NCBI GenBank assembly: GCA_038277395.1
Contig: CM076196.1
Coordinates: 82,029,786 to 82,093,785 of the forward strand
Origin: Dryocosmus kuriphilus
Taxonomy: Eukaryota; Arthropoda; Insecta; Hymenoptera; Cynipidae
Direction of reading: 5' to 3'
Length of the DNA: 64,000 nucleotides
Numbering within the stretch: the stretch's first letter is position 1; the number at the start of each line of letters is the position of its first letter. The notes below the pieces were generated by a model. That model ran no database searches. It was not told where the DNA came from and saw only the letters and a program-made list of their open reading frames with translations. Below, piece by piece: positions 11,398 to 22,852 of the stretch. A program made the position numbers and the translations under genes.

Positions 11398-12303
11398 TTA
11401 CATTCTCATCTCAATGAGAAGGTATTAGTTTTATGTGAAAACTGTCTTTCGCGGATTTCATAAAATCTCCACGTTTCGTGACCCTCTGAATCCGAAAAAA
11501 CATGTTTTGCGTTGGTGTCTGTCTGGCGTTGTCGTCGTTGTCGTTGTCGTTGTCGTTTTCGTTGTCGTTGTTGTAGTCTGTGAACACGATAACTTTCGAA
11601 GGACTAATCTTATTGGGTTGCGCTTGGGCAAACTTCTTTAAAGCATAAAAAGTAAGGACGAGTTCGTTAACCAGCCACTTTCGACCAACGGTTATGGTTT
11701 TATCCATCAAAAACGGTTTTCACAAAATCAAGAAAACCATTTTCCGGCTAAACTATGCGAGATACAGAAAATATGCGTATAACCAAAATTATTTCCCTTA
11801 AAAATATTTACAAATTTTGTATTTAACCATTTTTTGATCAAATGCACGCTGTTTGTTTTAATCGAGAAAACCTTATTAAAAATCAAAAATTCTTTGCCGC
11901 CAAACTACGCAAGATACAAAATAAATGGTAATAAACCTCAAAAAGATCTACAAATTTGCTGTCTATCATTTTTTTGAACAGATGCGTAGTTTTTGAGTTA
12001 TTCGTGAAATATGTTATGAAATATAAAGAAAACCGCTTTTCAGCAAAACTATGCAAGATATGAGAAAATATTAATAAGCAGAATTGTTCACCTTGGAAAG
12101 AGAGAGGGAATGATGAGAATGTATTCTTTAAGGGCGATAGAGCCTTAAGTAAAGTAATTTCTTTTGTAATTTTTAATTTAAAGGTTTATACGATCCATAA
12201 ACACCGAGCACGTGGCGAGAGTGCCATTAGACGCGCGCCCTAGGCGCGCTCATACTTCGCGCGAAGCGCGCGATGAGAATGTGCCCGCGAAGCGGGCAGA
12301 TTT
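11398..12303 (-). mobile_element. R-family repeat, copy b (inverted)
   Basis: Begins TTACATTCTCATCTCAATGA and runs in the reverse orientation through the CAACGA-type microsatellite (11520-11580, read as GTTGTCGTCGTTGTCG). The 150 bp monomers follow, and it ends in the CpG-rich palindrome and GATGAGAATGTGCCCGCGAA. Short ORFs with Val or Asn-Asp runs come from the microsatellite and are not genes. Confidence 0.75.
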
Positions 12304-13198
12304 TTTGATATAGTTTAATCGGCTGGTAAGCGTGAGAAACATGATGAGAATGCGCCTGAGTAGCGGGTAGATTTTTCAATAACTTTTAATAACTTCTTAT
12401 TAATTTTATTATAGTGTATTTTTTGCTTAAAACAACTATTATACGTTTCATGTATAAACTATGCGTTGGATCAAAAAATTGTTTTAAGAAAATTTGTAGA
12501 TCTTTCTAGGATGAACAAGTCTGCTCTTTAATATTTTCTCATATCTCGCATAGTTTTGCTGAAAAGTCGATTTGTTTGTATTTTATAACATATTTCACAA
12601 ATAGCTCAAAACCTACACGTTTGTTCAAAAAAATTGTTGAGAGCGAATTTTTAGATATTTTTCAGGTGAACAACTTTGTTTATTGTCATTTTATCGTATC
12701 TTGCATAGTTTGGCGGGAAATTTGAATTTTTGATTTTTAATAACGTTTTCTCGATTAAAACAAAAACCGTGCATTTTATTAAAAAATGGCTGATACAGCA
12801 TTTGTAGATTTTTTTGAGGTGAACACAATTTTATTCTCTACTGTTTTTTTGTATCTCGCATATTTTATCCGGAAAATGGATTTTTTGATTTTGTGAAAAC
12901 CGTTTTTGATGGATAAAACCATAACCACTGGTCAAAAACCGCTGGTTAAGGAACTCTTTCTTTCTTTTTGGACCCTGAAGAATTGTGCCAAAGCGCAATC
13001 CAATCTGATGATTCTTTCAAAACTTATCGCGGTAACAGGCGCCGACGACGACAGCAACGACAACAACAACAACAGACAGACACCGTCGTAAAAACTGTTT
13101 TTTCTCACTCAGGGGATCTCAAAACGTGGAGATTTGATGAAAACTGCGAGGGTCAAATTTTACATAAATCTAATACCTTCTCTGATGAGAATGTAATA
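12304..13198 (+). mobile_element. R-family repeat, copy c
   Basis: Has the monomers, the GATGGATAAAACCATAACC motif at 12910, a CAACAACAAC tract with GACAGACACCGTCGT around 13060-13092, and the end motif CTTCTCTGATGAGAATGTAA at 13178-13197. The CpG-rich end is replaced here by the inverted spacer related to 11059-11397, so the copy is atypical on its left. Confidence 0.7.
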
Positions 13199-14718
13199 AA
13201 GGTTAGTCACGTGTATCTTGTTCATTGTTTTCTCCTCAGCTGCCCTCACTCAGCAACTGCTAAGCACTTGACGAAGTGAATTTTGCTGGCGACGAAGTGA
13301 AAATACCTAATATCATACATAAAATTGTGAATTTCGTTTCAATTTATTGTTTTAAGCCTACATAAATCATGGCAAAGCTAACAAAATTAAAAGTAAATTA
13401 CCAAAAGAGAAGTTTAAGTCAAAAAGTAAAAGGAAGATATGTTTTTGCGAGAAAGGAAATTTGCTACTTGCAATGAAAGAGGTTATATGGAGGGAGAAAC
13501 GGTTTCAGTTGCAAGTATTTGTAAATATTTAATGCCAGAATCAACATTAATAGCCCGGTATCCAAGAAAATAGGTGTGTATACAAGAAAGTACGATCGAA
13601 TACAAATTTTGTTTAATAATATAGACTGTCTTGTAAAATGAATTTTCATATTTGTATTTCTTTTTGGGTTAAATACTATTAATAGAAAAACTTACCTACA
13701 AATGCATTTTTAAAAATAAAAAAGTAATTATTAAGAGAAATATTTAATAAAATTGCTAATTTATGATCCAAATGCTCTTAAATATATCAAATTTAAATCC
13801 TCAGTAATATAGGTAAGTATCTTGGCTCGCAGTAATATGAACACGGTTCTTTTTCAACCGCAGTGATAGGTACAATATGTTATTTTTCTATTCTGTTTAG
13901 TTTTTAAATACGTTACGTTGGATTCTCGTACTTGCCAATTTTTTTTATGTACAAAATACGTTATTCTTTAAGATTAATTGGAAAAATCCTGTTATTTCAC
14001 TAAAAAATAACAGAAAAATTTGCTTAAAGTGAGGTTAAAGCTTGACACCGCAGTAATTGGGACATTTACCTTACCTTTGTTTTAGCGATTTGAAAATATG
14101 ATCTGTTAATAATAATATATCAAATAAATTATAACGCCAATTTCTATTTTAAAGATTTTTCCAATATTGTTTGTTTATTTTCAACGATATTTGTGGCCAA
14201 GTCAAGGCTAAATGTCGTTAGTTCAGCTATACATTTTTTTCGTGTAGTCATTTTTCACTGGTTTTGCAATATAAAAGTTACTAAATCTTTATTGGAACTT
14301 AAGTAACTTTCTACTGAGAAAAAAGTGAAAAATTACTGAAATTTCAGTGAATTTTCATTGATTCAAATAGTCAGATGTATGTCAATGATTCATAGTGAAA
14401 TTTGACTGATTTAATTTTAAAGTAATTTTAATTTACAATTTAAATAATTACACAATTGGACAACTTTTCAGTTTTTCAGTTAAAAATGCATTTGGAAATT
14501 TAAAATCAGTTTTCTTAAATTTAATCATTTTTCTAATTCAGTCATTTTGTTGTAATTTAAATTACGTAATCGAATAAAACTTGTCACTTAAAGTAACTAA
14601 ACTTTTAGCCGAATATTTTTTATAGTGAAATGGAATTTATTCATGTAGATAATTCATAAATCGTAGGAAATTCATGGTAAAAGTCATGTAAAAATTCGAG
14701 GATTTCAAATCTTGATCT
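13199..14718. other. No gene seen
   Basis: AT-rich sequence with words such as GACGAAGTGAA repeated near 13270-13305. The right terminus of the 8506-14070 composite is at about 14048-14070. No coding sequence was recognised. Confidence 0.5.
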
Positions 14719-14860
14719 GATCTTGTTCAACAATCAAGAACCGCCAATTGTACCATGTCTACTATATATACATATATGCTACTATATATATATAGTAGAC
14801 TATATGTATATAAAGAAGACATGGTTTGATATTGTCAGTTCTTGATTGTTGAACAAGATC
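14719..14860. repeat. Hairpin element with TA-rich loop
   Basis: GATCTTGTTCAACAATCAAG at 14719 is the exact reverse complement of CTTGATTGTTGAACAAGATC ending at 14860. Pairing continues with small mismatches to CCATGTCT and AGACATGG. The middle is a TATA-type repeat. At about 140 bases it is the size of a large microRNA precursor or a tiny MITE; no transcription signal was seen. Confidence 0.75.
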
Positions 14861-14877
14861 AAATGGCAATACATGGC

Positions 14878-14921
14878 TTTTTTATATATATATATATATA
14901 TATTTTATATATATATATATA
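14878..14921. repeat. TA microsatellite at the transposon insertion site
   Basis: Alternating TA before the left end of the DD41D element; a matching TA run follows its right end (17478-17496). Tc1/mariner elements insert at TA, so the element probably landed inside a TA microsatellite. Confidence 0.8.
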
Positions 14922-17477
14922 CAGGGTGTTTTTTTGAACTTGACAAATCGAAATCTCTCAAAAAATACGCATCCTACGAAAAAAATGTTTTTAAGTAAAA
15001 ACTTTTTATTATCGAGGGGGAAAAGCGGTTTTGCAAAAATTTACCCCACCCCACCCCCTAAGGCGGCAGGGGTGGGGGTAACTTCGTAATTTCAAATGGG
15101 AACCCCAATTTTTTATCACAGATTCAGATTCTCATTTATGAAATACGTAAGTTTTATTCGAAAAATTTTTTTCGATTCGCGATAGATGGCGCTGAAATTG
15201 CGAAAAATGAAATTGATTTTTTTAACTTGACAAATCGAAATATCTCAAAAAATACGCATCCTACGAAAAAAATGTCTTTAATAAAAACTTTTTATTTTCG
15301 AGGGGCAAAAGCGGTTTAAAAAATTTACCCCAACCCACCCCCTAAGGGGGCAGGGGTGGGGGTAACTTCGTAATTTCAAATGGGAACCCCAATTTTTTAT
15401 CACAGATTCAGATTCTCATTTATGAAATACGTAAGTTTTGTTTGAAATTTTTTTTTCGATTCGCGATAGATGGCGCTGCAATTGCAAAAAATGTAATTGT
15501 TGAGTGTTTCAAGGATAACGCTTCCAAACAAAAAGTAAATGAGACGTGTTGAATGTAAGGAAGATCATTCAATTGTAATAAATTCAATTTTGGACATTAC
15601 TTTCGGGGTGCTTGATTTCAGTGAGTCCCCTCGCCTCTCACCATCGGGGTGCTTGAACTTTCGGCCAAGGGAGAGTAAAAGTGCTAAAACTGCAGAAAAA
15701 CTTTCCCGAAAGCAGTTGGTTGTCGATAGTCGATTTTGGATGTAGACATTACATATCATTGAGTCAGTCGGTCACACAATCGAGCGCTAACCGCGTCTGT
15801 CCGTGATTAACGTTCATTCGTTAGGAGGGTTGATTGTGTTCATTTGATTTGGGTGTGTTGATTGCGTTCATTTGAGTTGATCGTAATTAGTTGCTTTCGT
15901 TTGGATTATTATTGTTGGTCACGTTCGTTTGGGTTGGTTTAGGTGTCGTTGTATTCCCTCATTACTTGAATTAAAGACTTTTACAATGGAAATTCTATCT
16001 CAACAACAGAAAATTGAAATGATTCTCATTTATGGAGAAAGTGGCAGGAATATCAATGATGCTATCACGCACAATCTTCCTTTTACCGGGTTGGCAGAAA
16101 GTTCATGGCTGACGGAAGTGTACAATCGAAAAAAAGGAACCGTCAATTAAGGGTTACTGGAGTTGATAAAGAAATCGCGATTTTAGCTGCAGTCACTCAT
16201 GACCCTCATGTTAGTACGCGACAACTAAGCCGCGATTCCGGAATGTCTCTATCCAGTGTTTGTAAGATATTAAAACGTAATAAATATCATCCTTATCATA
16301 TTTCACTGCATCAAGAACTTCATGGCAATGATTTTCAGAACCGCGTAACATTTTGTCAATGGGCGCTCCAGCAGATACAAGGAAACCCCAACTTCTTTTT
16401 TCGAGTAAAGTTCTCAGACGAGTCTTCTTTCATAAACCATGGTAACGTTAATCGACACAACATGCATTATTGGAGTAGAGAAAACCCACACTGGTTGCGT
16501 GAAGTTGAGCATCAGCGTCCATGATGAGTGAATGTTTGGTGTGGAATAATTGGAGATCAACTTATCGGCCCGTATTTTATTGATGGCAATTTAAACGGTG
16601 AAAAATATCGTAACTTTTTAGAAAATGAACTTCCAACATTGTTTGAAGACCTAAGCTTGGAAGTGCGACAAAACATGTGGTTTCAAAATGACAGTTGCCC
16701 AGCACATTATTCGGCAATCGCGCGGGAAGTACTCAATCGCGAATTCAATGGTCGATGGATCGGTAGAGGAGGTCCGGTAAATTGGCCTGCCAGATCGCCA
16801 GACCTTACGGCGCCGGATTTCTATTTGTGGGGTTATCTAAAGAGTAACGTGTATCAAGAAGTGCCCACAACTCGTGATAACATGCTCGAGCGAATCAGGT
16901 CTGCTTGTGCACAAATAACACCAGACACACTTCGCAGTTGTGTGGAATCTTTCGAAGCTCGGATTAACAAGTGCATCGAAGTGGGAGGACACCATTTTGA
17001 GCACTTATTGTAAAATGTAAATCGAAATCCAGAATCCAGATGGTGAGAGGCGAGGGGACTCACTGAAATCAAGCACCCCGAAAGTAACGTCCAAAATTGA
17101 ACTGATTACAATTGAATGATCTTCCTTAGATTCAACACGTCTCATTTACCTTTTGTTTGGAAGCGTTATCCTTGAAACACTCAACAATTACATTTTTTGC
17201 AATTGCAGCTCCATCTATCGCGAAACGAAAAAAAAATTTCAAACAAAACTTACGTATTTCATAAATGAGAATCTGAATCTGTGATAAAAAATTGGGGTTC
17301 CCATTTGAAATTACGAAGTTACCCCCACCCCTGCCCCCTTAGGGGGTGGGGTGGGGTAAATTTTTGCAAAACCGCTTTTCCCCCTCGTAAATAAAAAGTT
17401 TTTATTAAAAACATTTTTTTAGTAGGATGCGTATTTTTTGAGATATTTCGATTTGTCAAGTTAAAAAAAACACCCTG
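14922..17477 (+). mobile_element. DD41D-type mariner-superfamily element with very long TIRs
   Basis: The left end is CAGGGTGTTTTTTTGAAC and the right end is its complement ending in AACACCCTG, both next to TA. About 440 bases of the right end (17035-17477) pair with the left arm, including the TCGCGATAGATGGCGCTG region and the GTGAGTCCCCTCGCCTCTCACC region. The left arm has a direct duplication of its outer 288 bases (14931 onward and 15217 onward). Between the arms is a broken transposase. Long TIRs are unusual for this superfamily, whose ends are often below 100 bases. Confidence 0.9.
15986..17013 (+). pseudogene. Transposase, mariner superfamily (DD41D, rosa/Visitor-like), broken
   Basis: The frame starts at the ATG at 15986 (MEILSQQQKIEMILIYGESG), a helix-turn-helix start, and shifts near 16105 into the frame reading SKKRNRQLRVTGVDKEIAIL. 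A second helix-turn-helix follows (STRQLSRDSGMSLSSVCKIL). The catalytic triad is visible: FSDESSF, NDSCPAHYS and SPDLTAPDFYLWGY. There are 41 residues between the second and third aspartates, which is the DD41D spacing. Two adjacent TGA stops at 16522-16527 interrupt HQRP and VNVWCG; relatives I recall have tryptophan there, so TGG to TGA is likely. The downstream frame has no ATG and is a continuation, not a separate gene. The ancestral protein of about 340 residues is the usual length. One frameshift and two stops make it non-functional. Confidence 0.9.
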
Positions 17478-17563
17478 TATATATATATATATATATGATT
17501 GTTTTCAAAAAATCACACCTTCGTATATCTTCTTATTACAAATATTTCTATTAAAATTTGTTT

Positions 17564-18780
17564 TTACATTCTCATCAGAGAAGGTATTAGATTTATGTAA
17601 AATTTGACTTTCGCGGATTTCATGAAATCTCCACGTTTTGAGACCCCCTGAGTCATAAAAAACGGTTTTTACGACGGTGTCTGTCTGTCTGTCGTTGTTG
17701 TCGTCGTTGTCGCGTTGGCGTCGTCGTCTGTGGTCGCGATAACTTTCGAAGGACTAATCGGATTGGAGTGCGCTTTGGTACACTTCTTTGAGGGGTAAGA
17801 AGAAAGGACGAGTTCGTTAACCAGCGATTTTTGTCCCACAGTTATGGTTTTATCTATCAAAAACGGTTTTCACAAAATCAAAAAATCCATTTTCCGGCTA
17901 AACTATAAGAGATACAAAAAAAAATGTAAGAAAGTAAAATTGTTCATCTTGAAAAAATCTACAAATGTTGTCTTAACCGTTTTTTGATAAAATGAACGGT
18001 TTTTGTTTTAATCAAGAAAACGATATAAAATGTAAAAATTCTGGTTTCCCGCCAAAATATTCAAGATGCAAAAAAATGGTAAAGAACAAAGTTGTTCAGT
18101 TACAAAATATCTACAAATTTTGTTTCAACCATTTTTTGACAAAATGCACAGTTTTGGTTTTAACCGATAAAACGTTATTAAAAATAAAAAATTTCAAATT
18201 TCCTGCCAAACTATGCAAGACACGGAAAAATGATATTAAACAAAGTTGTTCGTCTTAAAAGTTCTACAAATTTGCTCTCTATCATTTTTTTGAGCACACG
18301 CGTATTTTTTGAGTTATTCGTGAAATATGTTATGAAATATAAAGAAAACTACTTTTCAGCAAAACTATGCAAGATATGAGAAAATATTAACAAGCAAAAT
18401 TGTTCACCTTGGAAAGAGCTACAAAATTTATTTATAAGACTCATCGTTTTACTTTTAAGAATCGAAATCCTGTATTGTGAAAATTTGGAAAATCACAAAA
18501 AAACTTTACCAATCTACAATGTGTTTTAAAAAAATGTAATTATCGAGCGCGAAGCGCGAGTGTCATGATGAGAATGTATTCCTGAAGGGCGATAGAGCCT
18601 TAAGTAAAATAATTCCTTTTGGAATTTTTAATTTAAGGGTTTGTACGATCCATAAACACCGAGCGCGTAGCGCGAGGTGAATAATTTATCGAGCGCGAAG
18701 CGCGAGTGCAAACAGACGCGCGCCCTAGGCGCGCTCATGCTTCGCGCGATGAGAATGTGCCCGCGAAGCGGGCAGATTTT
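17564..18780 (-). mobile_element. R-family repeat, copy d (inverted)
   Basis: Begins TTACATTCTCATCAGAGAAG and carries the microsatellite (17690-17735), the ACGAGTTCGTTAACCAGCG motif and several 150 bp monomers. The CpG palindromes at 18540-18775 follow, including CGCGCCCTAGGCGCGCTC, and it ends GCCCGCGAAGCGGGCAGATT. This is one of the most complete copies. It lacks any recognisable transposase, so mobilisation would depend on another element. Confidence 0.8.
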
Positions 18781-19240
18781 TTTTAAAGAAAATGTATTTT
18801 TGGCACAATGCAATGATTTTTTTCTTTCAAGTAATTTTTTTTTTTAAACAGGACAGTTTTTAATCTTAGATTTTCAATAATATTTTTATATTTGGTGACT
18901 GGAGTTTCAGGTTACACAGATAATCACGAGACTTATTTTTGAAAATATTGAGATGAATATTATTGTCAAAATGCATAAGGGAATTTTTTTACGGTTTGGC
19001 AACCCTGTTCACGCCTATTTACAAATTATTTCACTTGGAAACACAATAGTAACCAAACTTTTACAGATTTGCTAGCACTGAGAGCTACAAAAGCAACTTT
19101 CAACAGGGAACTAACCTGCAATGTGAGATGAGAAACACGTACATTTAATACATATTAAATATTTTTCAACTAATATGAAATAGTTTAGGTAGATACACAT
19201 GGCAGAACCATATTTGAGAAACATAATCACTCATAGGACA
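18781..19240. other. No gene seen
   Basis: AT-rich DNA without a recognised element or reading frame. Confidence 0.4.
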
Positions 19241-20299
19241 AAATTAAGGGCTCATTTAGGGCTAATTTAATGCCACAATGCCGAATTTAGGGCTCTTTAT
19301 TTTTATTAAAAAAACGCTGGTTCTGTCAGCTTTACTTAAAATTGGCAGAACTAATACCAAAAACACCGTAGTTGCGAGGTTGTCTCTGTTACCAAAATTT
19401 AGGGCTCATTTAGGGCTCTAACTTTTAAAAAAAAAATTCTATTTTTCCCATTGTTTTTAAAAATAACGGCTGGTTCTGTCAGCTTTACATAAACTTGTCA
19501 GAACCACTACCAGAATCACTGTAGTTGCTAAGTTGTATCTATTACCAACATTTAAGGCTCATTTAGGGCTCTAAATTTGAAAAAAAAAAATTAAATTTTC
19601 CCTTTATTTTTAAAAATAAGGGCTAGTTCTGTCAGCTTTACATAAACTTGTCTGAACCACTAATAAAATCACTGTAGTTGCTAAATTTTCTCTGTTACCA
19701 AAATTTAGGGCTCATTTAGAGCTGGTTCTATCACCTTTACGCAAACTTAGCAGAACCACTACCAGAATCACTGTAGTTGCTAAGTTGTATCTATGTTACC
19801 AAAATTTAGGGCTCATTTAGGGTTCTAACTCTAACTAAATAGTTCCCCAGTTATTGCATAGGTTCCAACTCAATTTTGTAAAATGGCGGTGTCAGCTTCA
19901 GAGACGTGATTATGACTCCACTGACATGAGTGACACCGGAATGTGAGGAAACTTATGTTCAATAAAATTAATTCTAAAATTAAAGAGCTGTACATTTTAA
20001 TTTTTCCAGTGCCTTAACTGAGCCCTAAATTTTAATAACAGAGATAACTTAGCAACTACAGTGATTCTGGTAGTGGTTCTACCAAGTTTACGTAAAGCTT
20101 TGACAGAACCAGCCCTTATTTTTTTAAATAAAAGGAAAAATTGAAATTTTTCTTAAAGTTAGAGCCTTAAATGAGCCCTAAATTTTTATAACAGATACAA
20201 CTTAGAAGCTACAGTGATTCTGGTAGTGGTTCTGCCAAGTTTACTAAAGCTGACAGAACCAGCCCTTATTTTTAAAAATAAAGGGAAAAATTGAAATTT
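19241..20299. repeat. Foldback array of about 155 bp units
   Basis: Direct units on the left (near 19316, 19471, 19624 and 19720) contain GGCTGGTTCTGTCAGC, CAGAACCACTACCAGAATCA and TTTAGGGCTCATTTAGGGCT. At 20010-20290 the same words appear in reverse complement (GATTCTGGTAGTGGTTCT, GACAGAACCAGCCCTTAT). A unique centre (19850-20010) separates the arms. It is therefore an inverted pair of tandem arrays; no coding capacity is seen. Confidence 0.8.
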
Positions 20300-21678
20300 T
20301 TACATTCTCATCAGAGAAGGTATTAGATTTATATAAAATTTGACTTTCGCGGATTTCATGAAATCTCCACGTTCTGAGACCCCCTGAATCCGAAAAAACG
20401 GTTTTTATGACCGTGTCGCCGTTGTCGTTGTCGTCTGTGGACGCGATAACTTTCGAAGGACTAATCGGATTGGAGTGCGCTTTGGTACACTTCTAGAAAG
20501 GACGAGTTCGTTAACCAGCGGTTTTTGACCAACGGTTATGGTTTTATCCATCAAAAACGGTTTTCACAAAATCAAAAAATCCATTTTCCGGCTAAACTAT
20601 GCGAGATACAAAAAAAATGTAAGAAAGTAAAATTGTTCATCTGAAAGAAATCTACAAATTTTGTCTTAACCGTTTTTTGATCAAATGAACGGTTTTTGTT
20701 TTAATCAAGAAAACGCTAATAAAATTAGAAAGCTGTGGTTTTCCGCCAAAATATTCAAGATTAAAAAAAATGGCTGGAAACAAAGTTGTTCAATTTAAAA
20801 AGATCTACAAATTTTGTTTCAACCATTTTTTGATAAAATGCACGGTTTTTATTTTAATCGATACAACGTTATTAAAAATAAAATATTTAAAATTTCCCAC
20901 GAAACTATGCAAGATACGGAAAAATAATAACAAACAAAGTTGTTCGCCTCAAAAAGATCTACAAATTTTATCTTAACCGTTTTTTGATAAAATGAACGGT
21001 TTTTGTTTTAATCAAGAAAACGCTAATAAAATTAGAAAACTGTGGTTTTCCGCCAAAATATTCAAGATACAAAAAAATGGCTGAAAACAAAGTTGTTCAA
21101 TTTAAAAATATCTACAAATTTTGTTTCAACCATTTTTTGATAAAATGCACGGTTTTTATTTTAATCGATACAACGTTATTAAAAATAAAATATTTCAAAT
21201 TTCCCACGAAACTATGCAAGATACGGAAAAATAATAACAAACATAGTTGCTCGCCTCAAAAAGATCTGCAAATTTGCTTTCTATAATTTTTTTGAGCAGA
21301 CGCGTAGTTTTTGAGTTATTCGTGAAATATGTTATGAAATATAAAGAAAACTACTTTTCAGCAAAACTATGCAAGATATGAGAAAATATTAACAAGCAAA
21401 ATTGTTCACCTTGGAAAGAGCTACAAAATTTATTTATAAGTCTCATCGTTTTACTTTTAAGAATCGAAATCCTGTATTGTGGAAATTTGGAAAATCACTA
21501 AAAAGCTTTACCAATCTACAATGTGTTTAAAAAAAATGTAATTATCGAGGGCGAAGCGCGAATGTCATGATGAGAATGTATTCCTTAAGAGCGATAGAGC
21601 CTTAAGTAAAATAATTTCTTTTGTAATTTTAATTTAAAGGTTTATACGATCCATAAACACCGAGCGGGCAGATTTTTT
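20300..21678 (-). mobile_element. R-family repeat, copy e (inverted, internal duplication)
   Basis: Starts TTACATTCTCATCAGAGAAG. A segment of about 305 bases holding two monomers is duplicated in tandem (about 20665-20970 and 20970-21275), shown by the repeated GCACGGTTTTTATTTTAATC and the near-identical reading frames it generates. The CpG palindromic end is shortened to CGAGCGGGCAGATTTTTT, so this end is truncated. Confidence 0.8.
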
Positions 21679-21835
21679 CGTAATCAAATTGGGGCGGTAG
21701 CGATTCTACAAAATTAAACTCTACATGGCAAACTTTACACCGCTTGGGGCTACACGATCATATTTGTTTAAAAAATTTAATATTTTAAGTTTTAAAAACT
21801 CACAACAAAATAATAATTTAAAATTTAAAAACCCT

Positions 21836-22330
21836 GCACCGTTTGATTCTACGCAATTATATTTATTTAAACAACAAACTATTTTTAATATAAACTCAAC
21901 ATATTTTAATTCTACACCGTAACACTCTACACAAAATAATGACTAAAAATTTAGAAACTCTACACCGTTTGATTCTAGATCACAATATTTATTTAATAAA
22001 AGAAAGTATTTAAAATTTAAACTCACCACTATTTAATCGTGCACCGTAAAACCATACACAAAATATAATTTAAAATATAAAAACCCTGCACCGCTTGATT
22101 CTATACAACCATATTTATATAAAAATTAATTATTTTTAATCTAAACTCAACACGATTTAATCCTGCACTGTAAAACTGTACACAAAATTATAATTAAAAT
22201 TTTAAAAACCCTGCACCGTTTGATTTTACACCGCAAAACCCTTCATGCAATAAAGCAAGACAATTGAATAAACAATGTTTTTTAAACTGTTTTTCTTTAT
22301 TTCATGTAGAGTTCTGCGATGTAGAATTAA
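21836..22330 (+). repeat. Tandem repeat, about 125 bp unit
   Basis: The word GTTTGATTCT (variants GCTTGATTCT, GTTTGATTTT) lies at 21841, 21968, 22093 and 22218, with spacing of 127, 125 and 125 bases. Each unit also holds CCTGCACCG, ATATTTATTTAAA and an AACTCAACA word. It forms part of the left arm of the 21690-25505 foldback. Confidence 0.85.
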
Positions 22331-22852
22331 CCGGTGTTTCTAAAATTTAAATTATTATTTAGCGTCGAGTTTTACCGTGTAGGATTAATAGTACGGGAGC
22401 GGAGTCACTTTCCATATGTAATAAATGAAAAGTGGATGAAAAGTATCCAGTCTTATGTATTTCGACCTGCAGAATCCGAATATTTTGTTCAGCAATCTGA
22501 AAAAATAGTCCAATATGAAAAATTAATTTTTTCGATTCGAAAAAAATTATTCATATTCTTTGAGTAATTTTAAAGAGCACGTAAATTCGAGTTTTCTCCA
22601 TAGAACCCATAGTTTCCGAAAAAAAAATTCCTAAAGTTTGAAAAATCGTGATTTTGAGCAACATTAACCCTTTATTACTCAATAATCATACATTTTTTTT
22701 AGCTCTACAAATTTTAAAATAATCTTTGACTTTATACTTTTAAAAGAGAAAAAGGTTTGTTAATGCATTTCATGCCGTAGTCATTAAATAGTGAACGAAC
22801 CGCCGCGCGTTTTCTCTGGGTGCTGAGCCACTCTGTATGCAATAAATAAAAA

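Larger units (their letters stand above)
8506..14070. mobile_element. Composite flanked by short matching inverted termini
   Basis: The left end reads GGTAAGTGTCCCAATTACTG and the reverse complement of the right end reads GGTAAATGTCCCAATTACTG, 19 of 20 identical. Sub-terminal words CCTATTAATACTGCG on the left and GTACCTATCACTGCGG (complement of 13860-13876) on the right also correspond. This looks like the two ends of one DNA transposon of about 5.5 kb. Its interior is almost filled by three R-family copies at 9092, 11398 and 12304. No transposase of its own is seen, so it is non-autonomous or gutted. A target duplication was not identified; two separate elements sharing ends remains possible. 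Confidence 0.5.

Noticed and set aside
11411..11710. Frames with Asn-Asp or Val runs in R-family copies (also 12906, 17669, 23724, 38277)
   Set aside because: They are readings of the CAACGA microsatellite and flanks. They recur in every R copy with different breaks and lack any domain.
16528..17013. Separate downstream transposase gene starting at GTG
   Set aside because: It is in frame with the upstream segment across two TGA codons and contains only the C-terminal catalytic part, so it is the continuation of one broken gene.
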